Assembly (NCBI RefSeq): GCF_051020985.1
Contig: NC_135007.1
Span: 310,001 to 374,000 of the forward strand
DNA length: 64,000 nucleotides
DNA from: Nomia melanderi
Lineage: Eukaryota > Arthropoda > Insecta > Hymenoptera > Halictidae
Direction of reading: 5' to 3'
The position numbers were made by a program, and so were the translations under genes. The notes beneath the pieces are model-generated. The model made no database searches, was not told where the DNA came from, and saw only the letters and a program-made list of their open reading frames with translations. Below are positions 41,640 to 53,334 of this stretch, piece after piece. How positions within the stretch are numbered: the stretch's first letter is position 1; each line of letters begins with the position of its first letter.

Positions 41640-42560
41640 AACATAATTAATATAGCCTCCGAACCGAAAATTTTATGACGTCCTGAAAAAAAAGTATTTC
41701 TCCCAAATGATGTAAGCCAAAGAATCGTGTGTTGGATTATATTTTATAAAGGTTTGTAGGATCAATATTTGTCACTGAAATGACTTAATTGCTGACAGTT
41801 TGAAATATAAGATTCAAGTCTCCTAAGTTGTACGTGTTGATATATGTTCCGGCACGGTTTATTTAGCTTAGACGAAGAAGCAAATTTTGGAAGCATACCC
41901 CCAGAAGGGACAACATACCCCCTACCTCCACTACTAGTAATGTGGGCGTAGGTCAAAACCCTAACTAGCAACACCCCAAGTGTTTTAGTTTCTGATTTGT
42001 CACTAAGGACACCGCCCTATCTCTGTATTTTTATATATATAGAGAGACATTGAGACAGATAGAGACATACATCACAAGTTTATAACATCACACACTTCAA
42101 CTTTGTAAACACATACACTTCCTTTCACTCAATATTCAACAAATACAGTCCACTTTCGAACGAGAAAAGGAGAAGCCTTTTTTCCTCACATCCATTTCAC
42201 ACAAGGTTAATTCGGCGTGTGAAAGTATTACGCCAAGTCCACTATTACTGCCTGGACAGCGTGCACGACCAATATATTTCATCCCCCTCCCCCAAAAATA
42301 AGAAAGGGTGATATTGCCGCCGAAAAATATATTATTACCTTCAGATTATTTTATCTCTGACTTTTGTTATGTTACTTGAATGTATTTTATTATTGTATAA
42401 ACCTAATTATGAGTACATAGTGAATACGCTTTGTGTGAAAAAGAATATGTATTATGAAATTTTTGTATATAAGCAGAAAAATTATTTTATTTATTTACCA
42501 TTAATCTTAAAATGCTACTAAAAAAGATTATATATAATATATAATCACCATATACACCAT
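41640..42560. other. Spacer without recognised features
   Basis: Mostly A+T-rich, with a short AGAGACATTGAGACAGATAG repeat-like stretch near 42041 and a run of C near 42284. No gene or transposon end was identified. Confidence 0.4.
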
Positions 42561-42567
42561 AATATAC

Positions 42568-43061
42568 TGTGGCGGCCGAAAAGCTGCCTTACGCCACTGG
42601 ATTTTCGTGGCTATTCTTTTACCGTTAACACCGTTCTTCCGCGCGAATCTGTTTCGTGTCATCGCACATTTGGCGACCAAACCCGCGCGGGCCTACGGAA
42701 TTTCCCGAAGGTTTCCCAGGCCTCGCTCGGAACTGCCCAGTTCGATGAGCAGGCCCTCGCAGACCTGGAAACTTTCACCTTTTTTACAGCACTCCTGTTT
42801 ACTTGTCTTTTCACCATTATCCTTCTTCTTCTTCTCTGTCTTTTGGATCTTTTCTCTCTTTCTCGATCTTCTCCTAATTTCCCATATTTCTGTCTGTCTT
42901 CAGACGGGTATATATTTTCCGAGGAGAGTTTAGGAGCTCTCATTCTTCTACACACGCGACCGACGTCACCACGAACCTCCGCGACACCGATCTTTGGTAA
43001 ACTGTGTTGAGGGCCGTATTCTCACCAGACATTTCGGTTTAACTTCAACGGCTCCTTCACA
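42568..43061 (+). repeat. Gypsy 5' LTR
   Basis: The block runs from TGTGGCGGCC to CTTCACA, carries a pyrimidine-rich stretch and TATATATTTTCC, and directly precedes a primer-binding site and a gag gene. The second LTR was not found in the window, so the left boundary rests on the TG start alone. Confidence 0.65.
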
Positions 43062-43063
43062 AA

Positions 43064-43083
43064 TTGGTGACCCCGACGTGATT
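43064..43083 (+). promoter_or_regulatory. Gypsy primer-binding site
   Basis: TTGGTGACCCCGACGTGATT follows the LTR by two bases and has the form TGGTGACCCCGACGTG seen in insect Ty3/Gypsy elements. The tRNA was not assigned. Confidence 0.7.
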
Positions 43084-43156
43084 CGGTGTGCGCGATATTC
43101 AACTCAAGTTCGTGAAGTGAACTAATTGACATTCGATTTTCTGTGTTATCACGCGT

Positions 43157-43825
43157 ATGAGCCAAAGCAATTATCGTACTCTAAGGATGACGAATCCAAG
43201 TACAAACATATCAAATATGTCTACGGGTGTGTCAACGACCGTGGACCGCGTCGCGGTTCGGGGACCGGAATTTTGTCCATCAGACCCGGAGATGTGGTTT
43301 GCGATGATCGAGCGCAGTTTCGACGCCTCCGGGGTAACTACGGAAAGGACGAAGTTCGGGTACGTCCTCGGCGCATTAAATACGCATTATGCCGCTGAAG
43401 TGCATGACATAATAATAAATCCACCGGCGGCAGAACCATACCAAAAACTGAAAACCGAACTTATTCGGCGGTTAAGCTCTTCGCAAGAACAAAAGACACG
43501 ACGCTTACTGGAACTCGAAGAAATCGGGGACCGTAAGCCGCCGCAGTTCCTGCGGCACCTGCGAGAATTAGCGGGCAATTCTATAGCAGACAATATATTG
43601 CGGACACTGTGGCTAGGTCGGTTACCGACCAACATGCAAGGCATCCTGGCGATGCAACGGGACACCGAGCTGGATAAGGTGGCCGAACTGGCGGACGCTG
43701 TACCAGAGACGCTGGCCCCGCGGTCCTACGTAGCCGAGGCCGCAACTCCCAGCGTACCGCCCGCATACGGCGCCGGTCCCACACCGTCCGACCAGAACAT
43801 CGAGTCTTTGCTCAACTTAAATTAA
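43157..43825 (+). CDS. Gypsy Gag, open frame
   Basis: The 222-codon frame from the ATG at 43157 has the capsid-like order EMWFAMIERSFDASGVTTER, KFGYVLGALNTHYAAEVHDI, LIRRLSSSQEQKTRRLLELE and LWLGRLPTNMQGILAM typical of insect Gypsy Gags. It is unbroken but ends before the zinc knuckle, which continues in another frame (CWYHCRFGTDARRCKPPC, about 43898-43952). Gag would assemble particles. Confidence 0.85.
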   Translation: MSQSNYRTLRMTNPSTNISNMSTGVSTTVDRVAVRGPEFCPSDPEMWFAMIERSFDASGVTTERTKFGYVLGALNTHYAAEVHDIIINPPAAEPYQKLKTELIRRLSSSQEQKTRRLLELEEIGDRKPPQFLRHLRELAGNSIADNILRTLWLGRLPTNMQGILAMQRDTELDKVAELADAVPETLAPRSYVAEAATPSVPPAYGAGPTPSDQNIESLLNLN

Positions 43826-43897
43826 ATTTAAACGCGATGGCGTTCGTCCTCACGGTCCGTGAAGCGGAACGACGAGGGACAAGATTACCAGGGCAAA

Positions 43898-44249
43898 TGC
43901 TGGTACCACTGCCGGTTCGGTACGGACGCGCGGCGATGCAAGCCGCCCTGCAACTGGACGACCCAGGGAAACGACCAGGGAAATCGTTAATGACGGCCAA
44001 CGATCCCAAACCAGCGTCATGACGGCCAACGATCCCAAACCAGCGTCACGCCGTCTATTTGTTACTGACGTCAGGACCAAGACGCGATTCCTGGTCAACA
44101 CGGGAGCCGATCTTTGCGTCTTTCCGCGGCGATCCTTGCGCGGACCGCCAGAAAAGTCCACATACGAGCTGACCGCGGCGAATGGAACGGCCATTGCTAC
44201 ATACGAAATTTACCTAGACAGGCCGAAGAAGACAAACGACTTCGAATGA
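43898..44249 (+). pseudogene. Gypsy nucleocapsid and protease start, truncated
   Basis: A zinc-knuckle-like CWYH ... RRCKPPC stretch is followed by a 29-bp tandem duplication (43991-44019 and 44020-44048) and then the protease (FVTDVRTKTRFLVNTGADLC), where the usual DTGAD is NTGAD. Homology ends near 44215; RT and integrase are missing. Confidence 0.8.
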
Positions 44250-44254
44250 AAATA

Positions 44255-44787
44255 GAGTAATTCTTATAGAAATGAATAAAAATCCATTCATTACAGAATA
44301 AGAAATAAAAGAAAATCTTTGTTTAGCGATTGGAATTACCCAAATAAAATCTCGAATACACGAATGTAATTTTCACGGTTGTCTTTTGTGAGAAAATAAT
44401 CATCATGTCACTGATTTATTCGGGTTGGCACTCCTGAAACAAAACACGCGTCCGCCTCGTGGACCTAAAACCGATGCGTAGTCGATTGTTCGATGCGACG
44501 GGCGAACGGGAGTGTAATAAGAAAATCAACATCTTTAAAAAAGACGTCCTTATATTTCTAAAGTCAACGCATTGAAGCGATTAAAATTTGCACAAGAATA
44601 TTATAAAAAACCACTGTCATTCTGGAAATTGATAATTAGAGCGATGCAACCGCAATTGTTTTTCCACGACATGGTCGTCCCTGTTCACTTCGCTACGCTA
44701 CGCTATAAGTTCGTTCAAAATAATCGCCAAATTTGTATTTTTTTCTAACAAACGCGCGTCCTAAAGCATTAGGAGTTAGGACGAACC
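44255..44787. other. Spacer without recognised features
   Basis: A+T-rich with scattered GC words. No gene or transposon end was identified. Confidence 0.35.
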
Positions 44788-45027
44788 GTGAATCGTATAG
44801 GCCGTACAAGTACACACGCACTTCGAGCCAAAATGTCTGCGGAGAAATTAGCAGAGCAATTGACTAGCAAATTGAAGATTGATAGTAACAATGTGGACGT
44901 GAGTGATAATATACCTGAGACGGACAGCTACTATAGTGTAAAAGAAGCAGCAGAATGTACACCAGTCTTTGACGGGCATAATACAGTGACCGAAAAAAGT
45001 ATCCATACACCATTATACGCTCTAGTT
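44788..45027 (+). pseudogene. Gypsy Gag N-terminal fragment (second family)
   Basis: The frame reads MSAEKLAEQLTSKLKIDSNN and TPVFDGHNTVTEKS; PVFDGHN resembles the opening of Gag in several insect Gypsy elements. It is probably the same element as the Gag fragment at 46290, with a Tc1 fragment between them. Confidence 0.45.
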
Positions 45028-45251
45028 TGAACAGTGGTAACTTGATTTGTAGGATGTTATTTTAACCAGCAGATGCATCAAAATGTAGGAAATTAACACA
45101 GCTTTCAAATGATGTATAGTTTATTAAGAGTTAAACATCTCATTACAAAGTATGAAACGAAATTCCTAATGAGTACAAATATCCGTGGGAAAGAAGTATT
45201 CATACAGCTGCCATTTAATGAGAGAATTGGAACTAAAATAATAGAATAAGG

Positions 45252-46289
45252 GGAATCCCATTTTGCACATTCTTTTGTTTCTTAATTCTGACAATATTTC
45301 ATTTAGTGTTTTGCTTTCTGTGGTAGTCAAATGTCACATTGTTACAATGAGTACTAAAAGCAAAGAAACTACTGCAGAAGAAAGAAAAATTATTATCAGA
45401 CTCCATGATGGAAAATCTCTTCGAAATATTGGTAAAATAGTGGGAAAAAATCACGACACCATCCAATACATTGTAAATAAATACAAACAATCAAAAACAG
45501 TCGAAAATAAACATCGCATTGGAAAACCGGCTAAATTAAGTGAGACGGATGACAGATTCATGAAAAGTAAAGGAAAATCCTTTCAAAAGTGCTTCTACGA
45601 TGGTGAAAGAACTGGAGGCAGCTACTGGAAAACAAGTTTGCTCGAAAACAATATCTAATAGGCTTAAAGAAGCCGGATATTTTGCTCGGGTTGCTAGGAG
45701 AAAACCATATATTAGCAAGGTAAATCAGGAGAAAAGACTTAAATTTGCTAAAACCTACTTGAATAAGCCATTAGATTTTTGGGAACATATAATTTTTTCG
45801 GATGAAAGCAAATTTAATGTGTGGGGGTCGGATGGACGGGAATTAGTGTGGAGAAAAAGTGGAATAGCTTTAAATATTCGAAATATTAAACCCACAGTAA
45901 AGCACGGCGGTGGTAGTGTTATGGTGTGGGGCTGTATGAGTGCTGGCGGTTTGAGAAATTTACAATTTATTCGTGTAATAATGGACAAATATGTTTATCT
46001 GAATATTTTGAAATCAAATTTAAAGGAAAGTGTTGAAAAATTGCATGTATCAGATTATTATTATTTTCAAGATAACGATCTCAAGCACAAATCTCATTTA
46101 ATTAGAGAATGGTTATTGTATAACACGCCGCATGTTTTAGAAACACCCCCGCAATCCCCCGATATAAATCCGATAGAACACATATGGGAAGAATTAAAAC
46201 GCCGTGTACGAAAATACCCAGTTTCAAACAGAGATGATTTGAAGAATGCGTTAATGCAAGAATGGGGGAAAATCCCTCCTTCATTCGTG
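45252..46289 (+). pseudogene. Tc1-like transposase 3, truncated at both element ends
   Basis: The ATG at 45347 starts STKSKETTAEERKIIIRLHD; a frameshift occurs near 45565. The second frame has the catalytic motifs FSDESKFNVW, YFQDNDLKHKS and NPIEHIWEE (DD34E) and stops matching Tc1 after EWGKIPPSF at about 46289. AAGGGGAATCCC lies upstream at 45248, as in Tc1 elements 1 and 2. No terminal repeats were found. Confidence 0.88.
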
Positions 46290-46737
46290 CCTGTGAAACC
46301 GCCAATTAATCATTTAATTAATCCATCGAATTCGGTATTCTTAGCACGCGTGATAAGAACGAAGATCCGCGGAAACGCGGATATTACATTAGGAAATCTA
46401 CCGTCGAACGATTTAGAAACGATAGTACGCGAAATAAAGCGTGCGTACACTGTACGACGAAATGGCAAACGGAACTAGCTTTGGTGAAACAAGAAACGTG
46501 GGAATCACCGTTAGATTTTGGCAGACGGGTCGAGAACTCAGGCAAGAGACGCCATCCGCGAAAATAACACTTCGGACATAGCTTTAGGTGTGGTATATGG
46601 ACTCGAACAGAGCGCTCTACAAGCCTTTATATCTGGTTTGAGGGACACCGAATTGGAAAATAAAGTAGGATTGTTGGATGACCAACCTAATGACACCATA
46701 GGTAAGCGTACTAGAACCGCTGCGTCCAAAATATCTT
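46290..46737 (+). pseudogene. Gypsy Gag fragment fused to Tc1 frame
   Basis: The Tc1 reading frame passes without a stop into RTKIRGNADITLGNLPSNDL and ETIVREIKRAYTVRRN, then in shifted frames ESPLDFGRRVEELRQE and EQSALQAFISGLRDTELENK. These are Gag blocks of a Ty3/Gypsy family different from the one at 43157. Confidence 0.78.
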
Positions 46738-46739
46738 AG

Positions 46740-47030
46740 TCAGCCTTGTTTTTCACAAGTCCAAAATCCTAGGTAAAATACACAAATGTCTCATCCAGGA
46801 CTAGTCATCTACAACGAGTCATCAGGTACCAAGGGTCACCGACATCCCCTCCTTAGCGAAAAGCTTAGTATATAAGAATTGGTATCTCTAGGATAGCACT
46901 TTTTGTTATTCTTTCAACCCTGTTGCGTAGCGGTCTGTCCGAAATTGTCCACCTCCGCGTCGTTCGATGTGTCATATCCAGAGTATACGTTGAGTATACA
47001 TTCACCCGGATCCCAACACAATACTTTTTA
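46740..47030. other. Possible LTR remnant
   Basis: GTATATAAG at about 46869, a TTTTTGTTATTCTTTCAACC stretch and a TCCCAACACAATAC end near 47024 look LTR-like, but no partner copy or target duplication was found. Confidence 0.3.
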
Positions 47031-48855
47031 ATTTATTATAAAATGTGAAACAGTATATCTAGTGTATGGTATGTGTGTGTAAGGAACGACGTCCTTTTGA
47101 ATATAACTTTACTGACTGGATGAATCGTGAGAAATGACGAAGTCTCGTCTCGTCACCGACGTCGGCACCTCGTGTTGGTCTCAGAATATGTTGTCTTCCT
47201 TGTTTTAAGCCAATCGGCGCATCTTTTCCATTTTTTGGCTAACGCCCTTCGCTCAGCCCATTTTCGAGCGGGGGTGATAGCAATGTGTATGTGCATGTGT
47301 GTATGTGTGGGGCGGGATCTCTCTCTCGAGGGTTCGCTGGCTTGCGGAGATTTCCTACAGGTTGAAACTTGTCTATCAGCACTGGCGTCCATATGTTTGG
47401 ACGACCCTTAGGATATCCCGAATTTATGACTTGGTCGGTTAGTAGGACGATCGAGACAAAATTCTATGCCTATTGTATGCACTGCACGTTAACTAACAGA
47501 AATGTTTTTGGGCGCGACGATAAATATGTCGGCTAAAGTAAATACAACTCAAGAGTAGTAAAAAAAAGAATGAACTCTAAACGAAACTGTCTGTCCCGTC
47601 CATGTCAAACGAACCTTCGAGAACATTTGTAAGGGTCTTCCGTATCGGACGGAACAGCCTTCATGCATCTTGACAAATTTTTGACTATTATGGAAGAATG
47701 TGATGCCAATGGAGAACGTATATCTCAAGTACGTAGGGCAATTGAGAAAGACACAGCATGTTATAGAAATCTTTATCAAGAAAAGAAAAAAATGTGTGGT
47801 ATTTAGCTAACTCTTGACAACTTTATAAAGGAAACACCCGAAAGCACTTAACACGCCTCTTTAACTTCATTATGTATACATATTGATAGATAAATACTTT
47901 AAAACACAGTTTTTGGTGCATATTATTTTACAGCCCTCTACTTTCGAACATTCAACATTCGCACACACTTTCAGGAACCAATTGTAGTATCTAGAATATT
48001 TAGCGTAGGTAGAAGTATTGTAGGATGAATGGTTTATTGTGCGGGAACCACTGCCCGAAGATATGGCACCCGCGAACGCGGTCCCAACACCAAACCTGCT
48101 TAGATACCGGCCTAATGTTGAGAGACTAAACGCCGAAGGGCTGCAATGCCTTCTGGATGTGGAATTCCCAGATGGGCATGATATGCAGTCGCGCTTGAAA
48201 TGGAGCCCGGGCTCACAGCGCGGGTCTCTGGTACCCTGAAGGGAATGGAGACCAAATACAAAATGCATACTGGAACGCCAATGTATGGTACAAATCCCTC
48301 CATATTCGGATGGTTAAAAACAGACCTTTGTGGAGAGAGTTCTCAGGCGATGAATTCCCGCCGAGTCACAGCCGTTGCGTCTCCCGTCGAGGCGCCGTTA
48401 ATAATAACCAGGTCGTATTGCGACAGACCGACGCCGGGATGTTTGGAAAATAGTGTGACTGCGTTTAGAAAATCTTGAGTAGCTGAAAGAATGCGAGGAA
48501 GAGTGTCTGGAACTGAGCGACTGGACCGTGAGAAAAGCGTGTACGTGACTACGTGAATTTTGACTATGGACGAAAGATGCGAGTGAGAAGGGTGCAAGGG
48601 TGAGAAAGACAGAGCGAATGGGGGTGTGTGTTAAAAGCGAGTGGGAATGCGTGCGTGAGGAACATTTTTGTGCGAGACAGCGGAGAGGAACATTTTGTGC
48701 GTGATAGCGGATAGAGAGTCGTGTGTTGGCCTTCGTGGCATTGAGTTGTATTTTTACGTGTTGTCCGTATTGTTTCCTTATTTCATTAAATACATATATT
48801 TATTCCTAATTCTCGATTACTGAAGATCCACCTTTTCACTATCTATAATAATAGT
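47031..48855. other. Spacer without recognised genes
   Basis: Short open frames (for example 47127-47411 and 48039-48239) lack family signatures. A TG-rich stretch lies at about 47283-47311, and repeated GAGAG/GCGTG-rich phrases occur at 48480-48720. Nothing further could be supported. Confidence 0.35.
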
Positions 48856-48858
48856 TAA

Positions 48859-50160
48859 CCCTTTGAGTGCTATGGGCGCACATATGCATCCAGCGAAAGC
48901 TATCGATATAGACTATGGACGCAAATACGCGCACAGCAGATGTTATCAGTATGGACTATGGACGCAAATACGCGCCTGGCAAAAATGATCAGTGTACTAT
49001 GCAACACTCGCAAAAACCACATACCTTGTTACTTAGTAACGATGAAAAACAAAATTTTGTTTTAGACACCACTTCAGTTAGTTTCTGATAACTCATTTCT
49101 CCTGTTACGCCGTACAGTTATAATTCTTGCATTGGCATATTGTCGTATTAAACTTATCGTGCACGTAATTTTCATATTGATATTCGCCTCTGTTTCATAC
49201 TTTAAAAATGTGTGCCAGTTTTAAAAAAAAGTATTACAAGAAACGATAGTGATGACGACTTTGATGAAACAGCAGATTTAAGCGACAGTTATGATGACGA
49301 AATACAGGTACCACACGAATATGTTCTACTGTCATCAGATTCGGAAGATACAGAAAATAGCCTAAATAATGGGATAGTTAGATGTAGAAGGAACAATAAA
49401 TGGCAAAGAATACTTAGCACATCTACCGATGAGGATGATTTAAATTCAAATTCGAATTTAGAAAGATCCGACTTGAATGAAGTGCTTCCAACGTTATCAT
49501 GGTCGAAAAACGATTTCAAGCCCACACTACATGCATTTAATGACAACAATTCTGGAGTAAAAGGAAATTTAACTCTAGAAGTTACGAGCAGAAGGATTAA
49601 TTTCACATATTACTGAGGAGACGAATAATTATTATAAATTTGTTATTGAAAATACTACATTTAAAACGTATTCTCGTATCAATACTTGGGAAGACACATC
49701 AATATGCGAGATGTACCGAGTTTTAGCTATCACGATGTTAATGCCGCGGGTGAAGAAATTGACTCTAAAAGAGTATTGGTCGACCGATGACATGTTAAAA
49801 ACTGATATTTTTCGAAGAACAATGCCACGAGGCAGATATATTATATTATTGCAAATGTTGCATCTTGATGATAATAATGTACAATGTGATGATCCATTGA
49901 TAAAAATATGACCTATAATTGATACTCTGAAGAACTCTTTCTCACAGTCATTTTATCCGTACAAAGATTTGTGCATTGACGAAAGCCGTATGTTATTCAA
50001 AGGCCGGTGTTACTTTAAACAATTTATTCCATCTAAAATAAGTAGATTTAGCATCAAATAATTTATCCTGTGCGACTGCACATCAAACTACTTACTTACT
50101 TCATAAACATAAAATTAATGCGTATGGGACAGTAAAAGGATGCCAAAAACTCCACACAAA
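48859..50160 (+). mobile_element. piggyBac element F, family-A-like, right end missing
   Basis: TTAA at 48855-48858 is followed by CCCTTTGAGTGCTATG and a subterminal region like that of element A (GCGAAAGCTATCG, repeated GGACGCAAATACGCGC). The transposase remnant breaks off before a GA-repeat tract, and no right terminus was seen. Confidence 0.82.
49210..50150 (+). pseudogene. piggyBac transposase F, 3' truncated
   Basis: The acidic N-terminus (NDSDDDFDETADLSDSYDDE) and SGVKGNLT are shared in layout with transposase A. After a shift come ITEETNNYYKFV, LKEYWSTDDMLKTDIFRRTM and LCIDESRMLFKGR, carrying the first catalytic Asp. A TGA at about 49909 and later shifts break it. The second and third Asp regions are absent. 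Confidence 0.85.
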
Positions 50161-50189
50161 AAAACCGAACGGAAAAAAGGATAACGACG

Positions 50190-50213
50190 GGGAGAGGGAG
50201 AGGGGGAGAGAGA

Positions 50214-50269
<56 letters not shown>

Positions 50270-50381
50270 GGGAGAGAGAGAGAGAGAGAGGGAGAGAGAG
50301 AGGGAGAGAGAGAGGGAGAGAGAGAGGGAGAGAGAGGGGGAGAGAGAGGGGGGGGAGGGAGAGAGAGGGGGGAGGGAGAGA

Positions 50382-50444
<63 letters not shown>

Positions 50445-50607
50445 AGGGAGGGAGGGAGAGAGAGAGGGAGAGAGAGGGAGGGAGAGAGAGGGAGGGAGAG
50501 AGAGGGAGAGAGAGAGGGAGAGAGAGAGGGAGCGAGAGAGAGGGAGAGAGAGAGAGAGAGGGAGAGAGAGGGGGAGAGAGAGAGGGAGAGAGAGAGGGAG
50601 AGAGAGG

Positions 50608-50649
<42 letters not shown>

Positions 50650-50715
50650 GGGAGAGAGACAGGGAGAGAGACAGGGAGAGAGAGAGAGGGAGAGAGAGAG
50701 AGAGGGAGAGAGACG
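50190..50715. repeat. GA-rich microsatellite, about 525 bp
   Basis: The tract consists of (GA)n and GAGAGG/GGGAGA variants with few interruptions (GAGC at about 50532, GACA near 50660). A long Ser/Leu frame on the other strand is an artefact of the repeat. Confidence 0.97.
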
Positions 50716-50724
50716 TTCAATGTG

Positions 50725-50934
50725 TTAAAACACGGAGTTGCATATCTAGGACTTGCTATTTCGGAAAACGACATTAAAACTAACCCTGAGAAGGTACGCG
50801 CAGTAAAAGAATTCCCTGTACCGCGAACGGAAATAAATATAAAAGAATTTTTGGGACTCATTGACTATTACCGCCGATTCATACCTGGCTTCGCGAAAAC
50901 AGCCAGGCCATTAAGCAGCTTATTATCACGTTGA
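50725..50934 (+). pseudogene. Gypsy RT-RNase H connection fragment
   Basis: YLGLAISENDIKTNPEKVRA and FLGLIDYYRRFIPGFAKTAR are the conserved Ty3/Gypsy block that joins RT to RNase H. Only about 70 codons remain, between the GA tract and a short tandem repeat. Confidence 0.9.
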
Positions 50935-50937
50935 CGC

Positions 50938-51055
50938 CGGCGTGCATCACCCGTGGGTCACACGTGTCTGTCCCGTGAGGCGGCGTGCATCACGGTGGGT
51001 CACACGTGCTTGTCCCGTGAGGCAGCGTGCACCACGGTGGGTCAGACTTGTATTT
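50938..51055. repeat. 42/43-bp GC-rich tandem repeat, about 2.7 units
   Basis: CGTGCATCAC-like starts recur at 50941, 50984 and 51026 with CGTGGGTCACACGTG and TTGTCCCGTGAGGC inside. The repeat begins just after the Gypsy fragment and is unlike its A+T-rich surroundings. Confidence 0.85.
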
Positions 51056-51384
51056 CACAAAATAGGTAGTACAAAATAAGTTTATGTTGTTTTATCTCAA
51101 CATTATAAACAGACATTCAATAGTAAAAATATAATTCAATATTATAAACTTTGCTGCTTCTATTGACCCCTTGCATCGGATTTTACCCTCGTTATCGTTT
51201 ATGGTGTCACTGACTACATGGAATGGTGAAATGACTACATACAAGACTACGTATTTTTTATGTACTACTGTAATCTACTTGGTAAATTGAAAAACCAGGA
51301 AATTTCGTAGGGAGGCTTATTTCGGTTGTTTCCAAGCATCAGTACAGTTTTAGCTTTCGATTCATAAGCACATTTTCAGCAACA

Positions 51385-53262
51385 ATGTATCCGAAAGCAA
51401 AGACGGAACAGTCCAAACGTTCGTCTAGGTCGATGGAAAGACATTTTCACGGAAATAAATATACGAAAAAGGTCGACGATCATTTGGAGCATAGTTTCTC
51501 CGCGAAGAAACTAGCTAGTGCGAATAGTGAAGATGTAGTTTGCAATCCAGTGCATTGCTACAGAATTATTGAATTTTTTTCCGTTTTCGGGACTCTTGCG
51601 GGCTGGCTTATTTGTAAGCAGCGCAAGGGAAATATAAAATTTGAAGAATCCGGACACCGCGGATTTAGTTTTAAACTTATAGTTGCGTGTTCTTGTGGTC
51701 GTCGTGAAATTCAGTCAGGACCGATAATTAATACGGGTTTACGAAGTCAACCGACGAATAGTCTTCGTCATGAGTCTTCTTGGTGTTAGCCGAGCAGGTC
51801 TAAATATATTTAGTGGACTTATAGGCTTCGGACAAGGTTTGTATGCAACTGCATACACGCAAATTGTGCAACACATACACGCAGCCGCGAGTTCGATGTT
51901 TAAAATTTTACGTGAGAAGGCCGTCGAAGAAGAAAAAGAAGAAAATATCAAAGAAGGAAGACCTCCAACAGAATTGAAGGTATCTGGCGATGGATCGTGG
52001 AAGAAACGAGGGTTTACCTCTTTACATGATATCACGACGCTCATCGGGTATTATACTGATAAGACAATAGACCTTGTTGTCAAAAATGGCTATTGTCATA
52101 CGTGTACTCTATGGAGTAATCGTAAGGATACTGACGAATATACTGAATGGTATGAAAATCATCAAGAAGAATGCTTCGCGAACTATTCAGGATCGGCTGG
52201 TAAGATGGAAGTAGACTCTGTACGGGAAATGTTTTTAAGATCGGATGAGACATTTGGAGTCAAATATTTAAATTATATTGGAGACGGTGATTCAAAAACA
52301 TACAAAGTCATTGTCGATTTGAATCCATACGGCGATGATTGTCTAGTTGTTAAAAGCGAGTGCGTTGAACCCGTCGAAAAGCGAATGGGCACGCGACTTC
52401 GAAATATTAAAAAATCAACTAAGATTGATCAGCAAGGCGAATTAGATAATTTTAATCATCCTACTCCGCTTCACCCAGATGTGCTCAAACACTTGAAACC
52501 AATATACGAAGAACTCTCGAAGGAGGATTTATTAACCAGGTGTCTAGGTGGACACACACAGAATTCCAATGAGAGTTTCAATTCAACGGTTTAGCGCCTA
52601 AATCTAAAGCATCTAAATTCCGGAGCAAAAATTATCGAAACCTCCGCCCCTTTATTGCTGCTGGCATTTTTAACGAGGGCTACTCATCTGTATTAAAGAT
52701 AATGAATGCATTAAATATTAACCGTTTGAATGCCAAGGAACAATTTTGCGCTTTTTCTGGGTCGCTCGAACAGTACCAGCGCTCTAGGCTGCGAAGCCGA
52801 TAACCGCGACACGCTCGGTTTCCGTCGATGCGCGACTTTACGGTTACCATTCCATTTTAGGTAAAAGTAAAAGAATGAGACAGCTGGTAAAAGTACGAAT
52901 TTTAATTTCAGTCGAACATTTGGATACAATAGCGCTCCTTGGCATTTTTAATCGGAGAATAAGACAAGCGCTATCGCGCTGCTTGACACTTTTGGAGAGG
53001 GAATAAGACAAGCGAAAAAGCGCTCCTTGCACTTTTGGACGGGAAAACAGCAAAGACACATGGCACTCAAACGGTTAATATCGGGCAGCAATACAAATTC
53101 TTTGTCGATACGTATAACGCGCAGCACATAACGAGACAGGAACGCCGCAGACAAAGCAGCACAAAAGAGGCACGAATCTCGCGTAGGATGCACCAAATGG
53201 AGCAAAATGAATTTTTTGAAGACAGAGAAGGATTATTATATGGCCCTGGTATAGCGGATTAG
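51385..53262 (+). pseudogene. Mutator-like transposase-domain gene, broken
   Basis: The frame from 51385 shows a CSCGRREIQSGP block. A shift near 51737 leads to NRRIVFVMSLLGVSRAGLNI, then ELKVSGDGSWKKRGFTSLHD, KMEVDSVREMF, YIGDGDSKTYKVIVDLNPYG, PLHPDVLKHLKPIYEELS and GGHTQNSNESFN. A stop and shift follow at 52592. The C-terminus resumes after a MITE at 53079 (GQQYKFFVDTYNAQHITRQE) and ends GLLYGPGIAD. This matches the arthropod Mutator-like transposase domain family by memory of its motifs. A segment is missing after RLRNIKKS. Confidence 0.78.
52722..53074. mobile_element. piggyBac-type MITE (353 bp) in the Mutator-like gene
   Basis: TTAA at 52718-52721 and 53075-53078 flanks ends CCGTTTGAATGCCA and, inverted, CCGTTTGAGTGCCA. 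Removing it joins NALNI to NIGQQYKFF. The interior is noncoding with repeated AAGCGCT/GACAAGCG words. Confidence 0.9.
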
Positions 53263-53334
53263 TTTCCTGCAGCAGTAAGTGTTCAATAACTACTACTCTA
53301 ACAGTCGAAAAACTTTAAACGCGTGTTCATAACG

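Noticed and set aside
50115..50861. A 248-codon minus-strand frame rich in Ser, Leu and Pro
   Set aside because: It is translation of the GA microsatellite; the long frame follows from the repeat and has no domain.
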